Shown here piece by piece: positions 15,709 through 24,445 of a stretch of DNA of 64,000 nt. Positions within the stretch are counted from its first letter, which is position 1, and each line of letters opens with the position of its first letter. The notes beneath the pieces were generated by a model, which was not told the DNA's origin, ran no database searches, and was given only the letters and a program-made list of their open reading frames with translations. The position numbers and the translations under genes are program-made. The stretch comes from an uncultured Collinsella sp. Its GTDB lineage: Bacteria > Actinomycetota > Coriobacteriia > Coriobacteriales > Coriobacteriaceae. The stretch is from positions 34,968 to 98,967 of the forward strand of contig CAUACA010000006.1 of assembly GCA_958427355.1 (NCBI GenBank), read 5' to 3'.

Positions 15709-18700
15709 TTACTTCTTAATGCCGCGTCCCAGGCGCTCAGCGACCGACGCCACGGCACTCTCGTCGACCGGCCCGCAGCTCACACAGCCGTCGTGGGCAC
15801 GCATCTGGCCGGTGACCTCGTCCATCGCGAGCGGCGCCACCTTCTCGAGCTTAAAGCCCTTGCCGGCGCGCATGTTCTCCTTTGCCACGCTGATCATGAG
15901 CTTAATACGGTTGAGCTGGTTGACCTCGGACGCGCCGGGGTCGTAGTCCACCGCGACGATGTTGCTCTCGGGATGCTGACGGCGCAGCTCCTTGATCACG
16001 GCCTTGCCCACCACGTGGTTGGGCAAGCACGCGAAGGGCTGCGTGCAGATGATGTTGGGCGCGCCGTGGTCGATCAGGTCGAGCATCTCGGCCGTGAGCA
16101 ACCAGCCCTCGCCCATGTTGTTGCACACCGAAAGCACCGTACGGGCCTTGTCGGCCATGGTACCGATGCGCTCGGGCGCCTCAAAGCGACGGGACTTCTC
16201 GAGCATCTCCTCCACCGGCGTACGCATCCAGTCCACGAGCTTGATGAGCGCCTGCATGCCCGCACGCGTGGTAGCAGAGCTACCCAGCTCGTCCTTCTGC
16301 AGCTCGGCGTTGCTCATGGAGTACAGGAAGAAGTCGAGCAGGCCCGGCACCACGGCCTCGCAGCCCTCGCGCTCGATAACGTCGACCACGTGGTTGTTGG
16401 CCGTAGGGTGGAACTTGACCAAGATCTCGCCGACCACGCCCACGCGCGGCTTGGTGCCCTCGCCCACGAGCGGCATGGTGTCGAACGCGCGGATTGCCTC
16501 ACGGCACAGCTTGGTGTAGTTGTGGCGGTTAAACTTGGGCGCCAGCTTGCGGGCGCGCGCCATGTACTCCTCATAGAGTGCGTTGGCGGCACCGGGCGTG
16601 GCCTCGTACGGGCGGCAGCGGTAGAGCATCTGCATCATCACGTCGCCAAAGAGCACCGCATAGACTGCCTGCTTAAGCAGCGCCGGCGTAACCTTAAAGC
16701 CAGGGTTGTCCTCGCCGAGCGCCACGGCCGAAAGCGAGATCACCGGGATCTCGGGGTGGCCACTCTCGCGCAGGGCCTTGCGGATGAGCGCGATGTAGTT
16801 GGTGGCACGGCAGCCACCGCCAGTCTGGCTGATAACCACGGCCGTCTTGGACAGGTCGTACCGGCCGCTCTCGATGGCCTCCATAATCTGACCCGTTACC
16901 AGAATCGACGGGTAGCAAATGTCATTGTTCACATAGCGCAGGCCGGCCTCGACGGCATCGTGATCGGTCGAGGGCAGCAGCTCCAAATTGTAGCCGGCAC
17001 CGCGGAATACCTCTTTGACCAAGTCAAAGTGGATCGGCGCCATCTGCGGGCACAGGATGGTGTAGCCCTCGTCGCGCATCTGCTCGGTAAAGGGTACCTT
17101 GGGCCATGCGGTCGAAGCACTCTCACGCTGGGCCTCGAACGTGTACTTGCGGCTCGCGAATGCGGGGGCATCCGTGGAGGGCGCCACCGGCGCAGCATCG
17201 CCCTGCTCGTAGGCCTCGCCCGCGGCCGTGGCCTCGGCCAAGCGCTCGGCCTCCTGGTCCTTAAGCGCGGCCATGAGCGAGCGGATGCGGATGCGCGCGG
17301 CGCCCAGGTTGGACACCTCGTCGATCTTGAGCACGGTGTAGATCTTGCCGCTGGCCTCCAGGATCTCCTGCACTTGATCGGTGGTCAGGGCATCGAGGCC
17401 GCAGCCGAAGGAGTTGAGCTGGATCAGGTCCAGGTCGTTGCGCATCGTCACAAAACGGGCGACGGCGTACAGGCGGCTGTGGTACATCCACTGGTCGACG
17501 ACGCGGATCGGACGCTCGGGCTTTACCAGATGCGCGAGCGAATCCTCGGTAAAGACCGCAAAGCCAAAGCTCGAGATAAGCTCGGGCAGGGCGTGGTTGA
17601 TCTCGGGGTCGTTATGGTAGGGACGACCGGCAAGCACGATGCCGTGGCCGCCGTGGTCCTCGACCCACTTAAGGGCCTCCTCGCCCATGGTCTGGATATC
17701 CTCGTGGAAGCGCGCATCGGCCTCAAAGGCAGCGTTGACGGCGGCATCGACTTCGGAGCGCGTGATCTTGGGACCGCGCACGCGACCGCGACCAGCTTGC
17801 GCATCGGCCACGCGGTCGACGGCGAGCACCTGGTACAGACGGCGTTTGAGCTCGGTCTTGTCGTGATACGGCACAAACGGATACAGGAACTCGATATTCT
17901 GCTCGCGGATCTCGTCGATGTTGAGCGCCAGCGCCGTGGGGTAGCTCATGACGATGGGGCAGTTATAGCAGTTACCAGCGGTCGGATCCTCCTTGCGCTC
18001 CCAGCGCACGCACGGCATCCAAATGAAGTCGACATCGCGGTCGATGAGGTTCATAACGTGGCCGTGGCTCATCTTGGCCGGATAGCACACGCTCTCGGAC
18101 GGCATGGACTCGATGCCCGCCTGGTAGGTCTTCTTGCTCGACTGGTCGGACAGCTGCACGCTAAAGCCCAGGCGTGTAAAGAACGCGTGCCAGAAGGGGT
18201 AGTTCTCGTACATGTTGAGTGCGCGCGGGATACCCACGGTGCCGCGCGGGGCCTCGTCGGGACTCAGGACCTCGCGGTTAAAGAGCAGCTCGTTTTTCTT
18301 TTTGAAGAGGTTGGGGGCCTCGGTTTTCTGCTTTTTGTGGCCAGCACCCTTCTCGCAGCGGTTACCGGTAATGAAGCGCCTGCCGCCGCCAAAATCGTTG
18401 ACGGTGAGCTGGCAGTTGTTGGAGCAACGGCCGCAGCGGACATGCTTTTGCGTCACGGTGAGGTGCGCGATGTCCTCGGCAGAAAGAATGGTCGAAGTGC
18501 CGTCGGCACCGGCGCGATCGCGGGCGAGCAGGGCCGCACCGTAGGCGCCCATGCAGCCGGCAATGTCGGGACGCACGGCATGCACGCCGGTGAGCTGCTC
18601 AAATGCGCGCAGTGTGGCGTCGGACATAAAGGTGCCGCCCTGAACGATCACCTGGCTGCCGATCTCCTTGGGATCGCGCAGCTTAATAACCTTGAACAGG

Positions 18701-20490
18701 GCATTCTTGATGACGGAATAGGACAGGCCGGCCGCGATGTCGCCCACCGTGGCGCCTTCCTTTTGCGCCTGCTTGACGCGCGAGTTCATAAAGACCGTGC
18801 AGCGGCTGCCCAGGTCGACCGGGGCCTTGGCATGGATGGCAGCGTTGGCGAACGCGCGCACGTCCATGTTCATAGAGACGGCGAAGCTCTCGATAAAGCT
18901 ACCGCAACCCGACGAGCAGGCCTCGTTGAGCATGATGTGCTCGATGACGCCGTCCTTGACGCGCAGGCACTTCATGTCCTGGCCGCCGATGTCCAGAATG
19001 AACTCGACGCCGGGCAGGAACGCCTTGGCGCCGCGCAGGTGCGCAACGGTCTCAATCTCGCCGGAATCGGCCTTGAGGGCCTCGATGAGCAGCGCCTCGC
19101 CGTAGCCCGTGGTGGTCACGTGGCCGATGGTGCAGCCGGCGGGGATGTGATCGTAGAAATCGGCCATGATGACCTTGGCCGTGCCCAGGATATCGCCGTT
19201 GTTGTTGCCGTACCAGGTGTGCAGCAGCTGGCCGTCCTCGCCCACGAGCGCGGCCTTCATGGTGGTGGAACCGGCGTCGATGCCGATGAACACGCGGCCG
19301 GCGTAGCCATCGAGCTTGCCCTTGGGGACGACTTCCTGGTCGTGGCGGGTCTTGAACTCGGCAAAGTCCTCATCGGTGGCAAAGAGCGGATCCAGACGCT
19401 CGACCTCGGCACCCTGCGTGTCACCCAGGGCATCGATGGCCTCGATGAGCTGCGGGAACGTGCTGAGTTTGTTGGACTCGTGCGCCATGGCGGCGCCGCT
19501 CGCCACAAACAGGTGGGCGTTTTGGGGCACGATACGGTGCTCCTCGTCCAGGTTGAGCGTGAGGTAGAAGCGGTGGCGCAGCTCGGAGAGGTACTGCAGC
19601 GGGCCGCCCAGGAACGCGACGTTGCCGCGGATGGGACGGCCGCACGCCAGACCCGAGATGGTCTGGGTCACGACGGCCTGGAAGATGGAAGCGGCGACGT
19701 CCTCGGAGCGGGCGCCTTCGTTGAGCAGCGGCTGCACGTCAGTCTTGGCAAAGACGCCGCAGCGGCTGGCAATGGGATAGATGGTGGTGGCGTTGGCCGC
19801 GAGTTCGTTAAGGCCGCTGGCGTCGGTGTGTAGCAGAGTGGCCATCTGGTCGATGAACGCGCCCGTGCCGCCGGCGCAGGTGCCGTTCATGCGCTGCTCG
19901 ATGCCGTTGTCGAAGTAGATGATCTTGGCGTCCTCGCCGCCCAGCTCGATGGCGACATCGGTGGCCGGAATGAGAGTCTCGACGGCGCGTTTGCTGGCGA
20001 TGACCTCTTGGACAAACTCCAGGTCGAGCCATTGGGACAGCAGCAGGCCGCCCGAGCCGGTGATGGCGCAGGTCATCTGGGCCGTCGGAAGCACGGTCGC
20101 AGCACCCTCAAACAGGTCGCGGGCGCAGGCACGGACGTCGGTGTGGTGGCGCTGGTACTTGGCGTAGACGATCTGGTTGTCGTCGTTGAGCACGGCAAGC
20201 TTGACGGTGGTGGAGCCCACATCGATGCCCAAGTGCAGGTTGCCGCGAGCGTTCTCGGGGTTGAAAATTGCGCCTTCGGGGGCGTGGGCGGCGGCTACGG
20301 GCTCAGCGGCGGTGGCGAGCTCGCTAGCGACGGACGTCTCCCCTGCCGCGTTCTTGGCATCGGCAACTGCCTCGGCAACTTTCTCGGCAGCTGCGGTCGC
20401 GGCCTTCTGCGCGGCATCCACCACGGCGGGTGCAGCCTCACGCGCGGCAGCGACCATACGGTCCTTGATGCCCTCGACGAGTTTGCTCAT
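15709..20490 (-). CDS. Giant acyl-CoA dehydratase activase / 2-hydroxyacyl-CoA dehydratase-like fusion
   Basis: A 1593-residue cytoplasmic protein. Residues 1-80 are Ala-rich. Two BadF/BadG-type ATPase modules follow, each opening with a phosphate loop: GIDVGSTTVK (~88-97) and GIDAGSTTMK (~404-413). The second carries the CSSGCG cysteines that hold the activase [4Fe-4S] cluster; the first has CAGGTG. A cysteine cluster CGRCSNNCQL lies near 684, a DUF2229-like region (GIPRALNMYENYPFWHAFF... SYPTALALN) around 750-860, and HgdB-like dehydratase-type domains fill the C-terminal half, ending with CVSCGP. Such all-in-one proteins are known in anaerobes, but their substrate is not. It lies 11 nt after a TetR gene, so the pair is an operon. 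Radical-type dehydration or an ATP-driven electron transfer role is inferred. Confidence 0.85.
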   Translation of the reverse strand: MSKLVEGIKDRMVAAAREAAPAVVDAAQKAATAAAEKVAEAVADAKNAAGETSVASELATAAEPVAAAHAPEGAIFNPENARGNLHLGIDVGSTTVKLAVLNDDNQIVYAKYQRHHTDVRACARDLFEGAATVLPTAQMTCAITGSGGLLLSQWLDLEFVQEVIASKRAVETLIPATDVAIELGGEDAKIIYFDNGIEQRMNGTCAGGTGAFIDQMATLLHTDASGLNELAANATTIYPIASRCGVFAKTDVQPLLNEGARSEDVAASIFQAVVTQTISGLACGRPIRGNVAFLGGPLQYLSELRHRFYLTLNLDEEHRIVPQNAHLFVASGAAMAHESNKLSTFPQLIEAIDALGDTQGAEVERLDPLFATDEDFAEFKTRHDQEVVPKGKLDGYAGRVFIGIDAGSTTMKAALVGEDGQLLHTWYGNNNGDILGTAKVIMADFYDHIPAGCTIGHVTTTGYGEALLIEALKADSGEIETVAHLRGAKAFLPGVEFILDIGGQDMKCLRVKDGVIEHIMLNEACSSGCGSFIESFAVSMNMDVRAFANAAIHAKAPVDLGSRCTVFMNSRVKQAQKEGATVGDIAAGLSYSVIKNALFKVIKLRDPKEIGSQVIVQGGTFMSDATLRAFEQLTGVHAVRPDIAGCMGAYGAALLARDRAGADGTSTILSAEDIAHLTVTQKHVRCGRCSNNCQLTVNDFGGGRRFITGNRCEKGAGHKKQKTEAPNLFKKKNELLFNREVLSPDEAPRGTVGIPRALNMYENYPFWHAFFTRLGFSVQLSDQSSKKTYQAGIESMPSESVCYPAKMSHGHVMNLIDRDVDFIWMPCVRWERKEDPTAGNCYNCPIVMSYPTALALNIDEIREQNIEFLYPFVPYHDKTELKRRLYQVLAVDRVADAQAGRGRVRGPKITRSEVDAAVNAAFEADARFHEDIQTMGEEALKWVEDHGGHGIVLAGRPYHNDPEINHALPELISSFGFAVFTEDSLAHLVKPERPIRVVDQWMYHSRLYAVARFVTMRNDLDLIQLNSFGCGLDALTTDQVQEILEASGKIYTVLKIDEVSNLGAARIRIRSLMAALKDQEAERLAEATAAGEAYEQGDAAPVAPSTDAPAFASRKYTFEAQRESASTAWPKVPFTEQMRDEGYTILCPQMAPIHFDLVKEVFRGAGYNLELLPSTDHDAVEAGLRYVNNDICYPSILVTGQIMEAIESGRYDLSKTAVVISQTGGGCRATNYIALIRKALRESGHPEIPVISLSAVALGEDNPGFKVTPALLKQAVYAVLFGDVMMQMLYRCRPYEATPGAANALYEEYMARARKLAPKFNRHNYTKLCREAIRAFDTMPLVGEGTKPRVGVVGEILVKFHPTANNHVVDVIEREGCEAVVPGLLDFFLYSMSNAELQKDELGSSATTRAGMQALIKLVDWMRTPVEEMLEKSRRFEAPERIGTMADKARTVLSVCNNMGEGWLLTAEMLDLIDHGAPNIICTQPFACLPNHVVGKAVIKELRRQHPESNIVAVDYDPGASEVNQLNRIKLMISVAKENMRAGKGFKLEKVAPLAMDEVTGQMRAHDGCVSCGPVDESAVASVAERLGRGIKK

Positions 20491-20501
20491 TGTCTCTCCT
20501 C

Positions 20502-21212
20502 TTAGTTGTTGGACTCGACGGTTGCGGCGGTGTCGGCCGCGTCCTCGAGCTGCAAGTTCAATAGCTTCATGCCGTATTCCGGCACGTTGATATCGATGGG
20601 TTGGCCATACAGGTCACCAGGGCGCACAAAGGCGATAACCGTCATAATGCGCGCCATGGCCTCGGGCGATTCGGTGAGCCCACGCTCAAACCAGCGCTGA
20701 ATCAGGCCGACCTCGGCACTCACGACGTAGGTAACGTAGTAGTCAAAGAACGTGCCCAGCGCCAGGCCCAAAATGCCCGTCTGTGCACGCGGCACCACAG
20801 CCTCACGCGCGGTGTCGATGATTCTTTTAATGAAGGCCTGGTCGCCGCCCGGACCCAGCAGCGCACCAATTAAGTCGCGGTTGGCCGCAAGATAACGCAG
20901 CAGCTCAACCGAACCGGGCGCCGGCTCGAGCTCATCGATGTTGTGATAGAGATCGGGCAGCTGAGCTGCGGTGATGAGCTCAATGCGCTCACGGATCTCG
21001 GCCAGCAAGCCATCCTCGATTTGATTGATAAAGTCGGGGATATCGCGGTAGTGCGAATAGAACGTACGGCGCGTAAGGCCAGCACGCTCGGTGAGCGACG
21101 CGACGTTAATGCGCGAAAGGTCGCCGCTTTCGGCAAGCTCGCTGGCAAGTGCCTGGCGAAGGGCACGCTGCGAGCGAAGGGACCGGCGATCGCATTTCTC
21201 GAGCTGGGACAA
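20502..21212 (-). CDS. TetR family regulator of the dehydratase operon
   Basis: A 236-residue protein with an N-terminal TetR helix-turn-helix (about residues 36-62, INVASLTERAGLTRRTFYSHYRD) and an all-helical ligand/dimer domain. The start codon is TTG at 21212: AGGAGG at 21216-21221 is ideally spaced from it, and no ATG or GTG fits. The gene ends 11 nt before the giant activase/dehydratase gene, so the two are co-transcribed and the regulator probably controls itself and the enzyme. Two palindromic candidate operators lie 23-66 nt upstream. The ligand is unknown; an acyl-CoA or related metabolite is a guess. Confidence 0.85.
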   Translation of the reverse strand: MSQLEKCDRRSLRSQRALRQALASELAESGDLSRINVASLTERAGLTRRTFYSHYRDIPDFINQIEDGLLAEIRERIELITAAQLPDLYHNIDELEPAPGSVELLRYLAANRDLIGALLGPGGDQAFIKRIIDTAREAVVPRAQTGILGLALGTFFDYYVTYVVSAEVGLIQRWFERGLTESPEAMARIMTVIAFVRPGDLYGQPIDINVPEYGMKLLNLQLEDAADTAATVESNN

Positions 21213-21234
21213 GCGTCCTCCTTGTTACTCAGCC

Positions 21235-21278
21235 TGTGCGCTATTGCACAGTGCGAGTATTATTGCACACCGTGTGCA
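21235..21278 (-). promoter_or_regulatory. Candidate TetR operator pair
   Basis: Two related dyads lie just upstream of the TetR start. TGCACACCGTGTGCA (21264-21278) is a perfect 7+1+7 palindrome; TGTGCGCTATTGCACA (21235-21250) has the same TGTGC/GCACA half-sites with one mismatch. The AT-rich segment between them (AATAATAC on the minus strand) could be the -10 region. The position fits autoregulation, but no binding is shown. Confidence 0.5.
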
Positions 21279-21301
21279 TCAACACGTAAAGGCAATATTT
21301 T

Positions 21302-21336
21302 GGATGTGACAAAGGGACAGTCCCTTTGTCACATCC
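21302..21336. repeat. GGGACAG-type hairpin (copy 3), perfect palindrome
   Basis: Perfect 16-bp arms GGATGTGACAAAGGGA / TCCCTTTGTCACATCC with a 3-nt loop CAG. It has the same TGACAAAGGGACAG core as the other copies but with a minimal loop. It lies about 90 nt upstream of the TetR start. Confidence 0.85.
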
Positions 21337-21471
21337 AGCGACCGCCTAGGTTGTGCCAGTTGTGCCTGGCTTTTGAAGCGGCATTACCGATTGTCCGAAA
21401 TGGCATTCGTGGGTAGAATAGTGTCGACGGCAGCCCAAGTTGTAGCTAGCTGGGCAGCGCCGTTGTTTGCA

Positions 21472-21612
21472 TTAGGGGGTCAACGCCTTAGCGGCGGCGA
21501 CCCCTTCTATTGCGCTTCGAACGCTGCTTGAGTGCCTCGGAAAGGCCGACAAGCGCTGTGAAGAACGAGCCAAAGCGGTCAGAAGTCTCACGAAATCAAT
21601 CAAATCGGTCAT
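21472..21612 (-). CDS. Possible small protein ORF with sequestered ribosome site
   Basis: A 46-codon frame beginning MTDLIDFVRLLTALARSS from ATG 21612, with GGAGG 8 nt upstream (21621-21625), an unusually good site for this stretch. The N-terminal 16 residues are hydrophobic or amphipathic. The mRNA around the site can fold: CCTCC-ATC (from 21638) pairs with GATG-GGAGG, which hides the ribosome site. An overlapping frame without its own start encodes FFTALVGLSEALKQRSKRN and ends at the TAA at 21487-21489, also protein-like and strongly basic. Both the size and the masked site recall type I toxins. No family is recognised, and it may be noncoding. Confidence 0.35.
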   Translation of the reverse strand: MTDLIDFVRLLTALARSSQRLSAFPRHSSSVRSAIEGVAAAKALTP

Positions 21613-21739
21613 GGGCATCACCTCCCATCAGATGGAGGGCGCTGCCCGGCACATGGAACTGCCGTCAACGATACCGATTCTATCAAAACTTAGTTATATA
21701 TACGAATATATGTTCGCATGTCAAAGGTGCAGAATCCTC

Positions 21740-21766
21740 GTGAAAAAGGGACCGTCCCTTTGCCAC
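21740..21766. repeat. GGGACAG-type hairpin (copy 4)
   Basis: GTGAAAAAGGGA / TCCCTTTGCCAC arms (10 of 12 paired) with a 3-nt loop CCG. It ends 1 nt before the stop codon (21768-21770) of the HAD phosphatase gene, the same placement as several other copies. Confidence 0.7.
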
Positions 21767-21767
21767 A

Positions 21768-22631
21768 TTATTCAATGACGGTGCGAGAGTTTTGCTTATG
21801 CATGGTGGCAAGCATGTGTTTGGGGACGGCGTGGACCATGCAGCTGCCAATGGTCGCACTAGCGGCGGCCTTAGCTGCATCGCTTGCGTTTTTGGTCGCG
21901 TAGCTGTGGCGGAAACGCTTGAGCATGGCGATGTCGTTGCCGCCGTCGCCGTAAACCGCGACCTCGTCCTCGGCAATGCCGTAGTAGCCCGCCAGCCAGG
22001 CCACACTCTCGCCCTTGTTGCACGCCACGTCCGTGATTTCGAACATCACCGGATCAAACGGCGCGTTGACCACGCGGTCCGAACGCTCGGCCAAATACGC
22101 CTTAAGGTCGCGCTCCAGCTCGGGCGAGGTCACGCGGCAGTTGATCTTGCACACGTCATGACGCAGGATGTCGCCGATCGACTGGTCGAAGTACTGTTCC
22201 TCGTGGTACCCGCCACGCGCACGCATGCCGCGCATCACGATGCGCTTGATGGGGCTGTCCTTTTTAAAGCCCGCCTGGTGCATCTCGAACGATCCGCTCG
22301 AAAACATGCCGTCGGGCGTGGAGCAGTCAAAACAGATATCCGGAAACTCCTTGAGCAGCTCCTCGGTGATCTGCGGATCGATGGTCCAGGTCTTGAGCAC
22401 CTCGCCATGACTGTCGCGCACAATGGAGCCGTTAGAGCAGCAGGCATCGAGCGCCAGCCCCGTAAAGCCATGTTCGCCGATCGGCAACGTCGAGCGCCCG
22501 GTCGCAGGAACCACATGCAGGCCAGCCTCGGTCAGCTCGCGAATGGCACGGCGGATGGTCCCATCTGCCTCGTGCAGGGCGTTCAGCAGTGTTCCGTCTA
22601 AGTCACTCGCAAACATCTTGATCATGGGCAT
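21768..22631 (-). CDS. HAD superfamily (Cof-type) hydrolase
   Basis: A 287-residue phosphatase of the Cof/YidA group. DLDGTLLN near the N-terminus carries the nucleophile and acid/base aspartates, the ATGRS segment is motif II, a conserved Lys lies in NKGESVAWLAGYYG, and GDGGNDIAML is motif IV. These enzymes dephosphorylate sugar phosphates, FMN or similar metabolites; the substrate is not predictable. AAGGAG lies 4 nt before the ATG at 22631 and 10 nt before the second ATG at 22625; either could be used. Its end abuts a GGGACAG hairpin. Confidence 0.9.
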   Translation of the reverse strand: MPMIKMFASDLDGTLLNALHEADGTIRRAIRELTEAGLHVVPATGRSTLPIGEHGFTGLALDACCSNGSIVRDSHGEVLKTWTIDPQITEELLKEFPDICFDCSTPDGMFSSGSFEMHQAGFKKDSPIKRIVMRGMRARGGYHEEQYFDQSIGDILRHDVCKINCRVTSPELERDLKAYLAERSDRVVNAPFDPVMFEITDVACNKGESVAWLAGYYGIAEDEVAVYGDGGNDIAMLKRFRHSYATKNASDAAKAAASATIGSCMVHAVPKHMLATMHKQNSRTVIE

Positions 22632-22666
22632 GCCTCTCCTTCGTCTGCACGATATTGTAGACGAGA

Positions 22667-22696
22667 ACGGGCGCGCCCCGAGAGAGGCGCGCCCGT
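22667..22696 (-). terminator. Hairpin after the PII remnant
   Basis: Perfect 11-bp arms ACGGGCGCGCC / GGCGCGCCCGT with an 8-nt loop, 17 nt after the stop of the PII stub. It is probably the original terminator of that gene and now lies between the stub and the HAD gene. There is no clear T-tract. Confidence 0.55.
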
Positions 22697-22712
22697 CAGG
22701 CGAAAGATTGCC

Positions 22713-22808
22713 CTACACCGCAGAAGGGCCGTGTTCGCCGGTACGGATGCGGATAACTTCCTCGACCGGCTCGACCCAGATCTTGCCGTCTCCAACGGCG
22801 CCGCAATC
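22713..22808 (-). pseudogene. C-terminal stub of a nitrogen regulatory protein PII gene
   Basis: Translation of the minus strand up to the stop at 22713-22715 gives CGAVGDGKIWVEPVEEVI followed by RIRTGEHGPSAV, the signature C-terminus of GlnB/GlnK (GDGKIFV.PVEEV.RIRTGE). Upstream of about 22808 the frame stops resembling PII and merges with the 3' region of the PF06541 gene, so only ~30 of ~112 codons survive and there is no start. This is a deletion remnant. An intact PII gene elsewhere in the genome, usually beside amtB, would be the likely parent. Confidence 0.8.
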
Positions 22809-22885
22809 TTGGAAACGGCGCGGCAACGGACGCGAAACGAACGGGAAATACGCGAGCAAGGGAGCCGTGAGCGTGCCCATCCCGG

Positions 22886-23905
22886 CTAGCGCCGAAACAG
22901 CTCGTGGGCGCGGTCGCGGAGATTAGTTGCTCGAATGACACCTTCGTAGCGATTGATGCGCAGACGCGGGAAGGCATTGAAAAAGCGCAGGTCACGACGA
23001 CTGAGTGACACGCTCGGTACCGGACGGCTTATGCCCTTGCCGGCAAGGCGACGACTGAGCGACGGACGCGGCATGCTCGGCGCGGCATCGGCCACGCGGC
23101 GGGCAGCAAGTGCCAGGCCGCGAGCACCATCCGCGATAAACGTCGGCATCGAAGCCTTCTCGCGCAGGGCATCGAGCGTCGCATCGCCCAGCTCGGCCAG
23201 CCACGCGTTAACGGCACGGCTACGGATGTGCGTCTGTGCTACCGAGTCAATCGTAGAATCGGGAATACGTTCGAGCACTGAGTCCGAGGCATCGGCAAGC
23301 GACTCATTGATGCGGTCGGCAAGGTCGGCCCGGACCCGCTCCAGCTGATCAGACAGACGCCGCCAGCTCGCCAACGAGCACACCGCGTCGACCATCATCG
23401 CGACCGCGACGATAAAGGCGGACAGCCGCACAATCAGCACCGGCAGATGGCCAAGCAGCCCCAGCAATGCCGGCTCCACTAAACGGCAAATACACAACGC
23501 ACCCAAGCCAAACGCGCAGGCCCAGTACAGACAGATGCGTCCGTGCAAGTTAAACGGCAGGTGCGAGTAATCCCAAAAGCGAGCGCCCGTTGTTTTTTCC
23601 AACAGCACGCCTACGCTGTACTCAATCACGCTGCATACGAGCGCTGCAGCGACAAACTGGCTCGAGGCATCCGGAATCCCACGCAACAGCAGCCAGCAGG
23701 CAATGCCGCCCACACCATAGATAGGACAACACGGCCCCAGCAAAAAGCCACTGTTGGCAAATCGTCCGTGATTGAGCATGGCGCATACTGTCGACTCCCA
23801 TGCCCAACCGCAAAACCCGTAAAAGGCAAACGAGAGTACCAGTGCCGAGAGTGGGCAGGCGGCAAGCGTCGCGCCGTCAAATGCCATGTCGATCGCGGTC
23901 CCCAC
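22886..23905 (-). CDS. PF06541 (ABC_trans_CmpB-like) membrane protein
   Basis: A 339-residue protein with five or six N-terminal membrane helices and the family motif FYGFCGWAWESTVCAMLNHGRFANSGFLLGP, split by the conserved WE pair and FLLGP-x-CPIYG. After residue ~165 comes a long helical, arginine-rich cytoplasmic tail of ~170 residues, much longer than usual. The start is GTG 23905, 3 nt after the stop of the HD-domain gene; an ATG at 23887 is an alternative. The family is annotated as a putative transporter, but no activity is proven. Tight spacing suggests it works with or is co-regulated with the HD protein. Confidence 0.75.
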   Translation of the reverse strand: MGTAIDMAFDGATLAACPLSALVLSFAFYGFCGWAWESTVCAMLNHGRFANSGFLLGPCCPIYGVGGIACWLLLRGIPDASSQFVAAALVCSVIEYSVGVLLEKTTGARFWDYSHLPFNLHGRICLYWACAFGLGALCICRLVEPALLGLLGHLPVLIVRLSAFIVAVAMMVDAVCSLASWRRLSDQLERVRADLADRINESLADASDSVLERIPDSTIDSVAQTHIRSRAVNAWLAELGDATLDALREKASMPTFIADGARGLALAARRVADAAPSMPRPSLSRRLAGKGISRPVPSVSLSRRDLRFFNAFPRLRINRYEGVIRATNLRDRAHELFRR

Positions 23906-23908
23906 CGT

Positions 23909-24445
23909 CTACCCTCTCCTCTTCTCGCTTGATTCTTTACTCACGCTATCGTCTGTCTCGTCCTTGCGCGGCAGGCGGCCGGCGATCGTCTCGCGCAGAG
24001 CACACCATTTATCCGCCAGACACACAATCCATGCCTCACGACACGTCGGCGGCACCGGCACCAGCGGAAACATATGCCGCACGATAATATTCCGCTCGCG
24101 CGGCGTCAGCTCAAAATCTTCCTCGGCACGCGCCAGAGCAAAAAATGGATGCCGGAATCCGTGCAGTCGATGGCTCGGGTCGGGGTCGTGCCAATCATAG
24201 AGAAAGTAGTCGTGCAGCAAGGCCCCGCGCAGCAGCGAGGCACGGTCGATCGAAATGCCAGCACGGCCCAAGTGCTCGGCAAAGGACAGGCTTGCCCGTG
24301 CTACCGAAGTCACATGTGCATAGACCGTCACGTCGCCATGCTGGATAAACTCGCGCGTCAAGTCCAAGCGGCCCGCCTGGGCCAGCTGACGGGCGGCATC
24401 GTCGACCTCGTGCGCGATTTTCTCGGCACGAATGGCATCGGACAT
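23909..24445 (-). CDS. HD domain phosphohydrolase-like protein
   Basis: A 178-residue protein with an HD domain: DVTVYAHVTSVARASLSF supplies the first His, LLRGALLHDYFLYDW the paired His-Asp, and LADKWCALRE the distal Asp. This pattern matches small HD hydrolases of nucleotide or signal-molecule turnover, though no substrate can be named. ATG 24445 is preceded by GGAGGGAGG; an upstream extension to 24490 lacks a ribosome site. It forms an operon with the PF06541 membrane gene. Confidence 0.85.
   Translation of the reverse strand: MSDAIRAEKIAHEVDDAARQLAQAGRLDLTREFIQHGDVTVYAHVTSVARASLSFAEHLGRAGISIDRASLLRGALLHDYFLYDWHDPDPSHRLHGFRHPFFALARAEEDFELTPRERNIIVRHMFPLVPVPPTCREAWIVCLADKWCALRETIAGRLPRKDETDDSVSKESSEKRRG

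Noticed and set aside
15793..19833. 1346-codon open frame on the plus strand opposite the giant dehydratase gene.
   Set aside because: It is a shadow frame of a GC-rich gene, rich in His/Leu/Val/Gly, with no ribosome site or recognisable domain.
22696..22995. 99-codon minus-strand frame spanning the PII stub.
   Set aside because: It is in a different frame from the PII signature and is Arg/Ser-rich nonsense.
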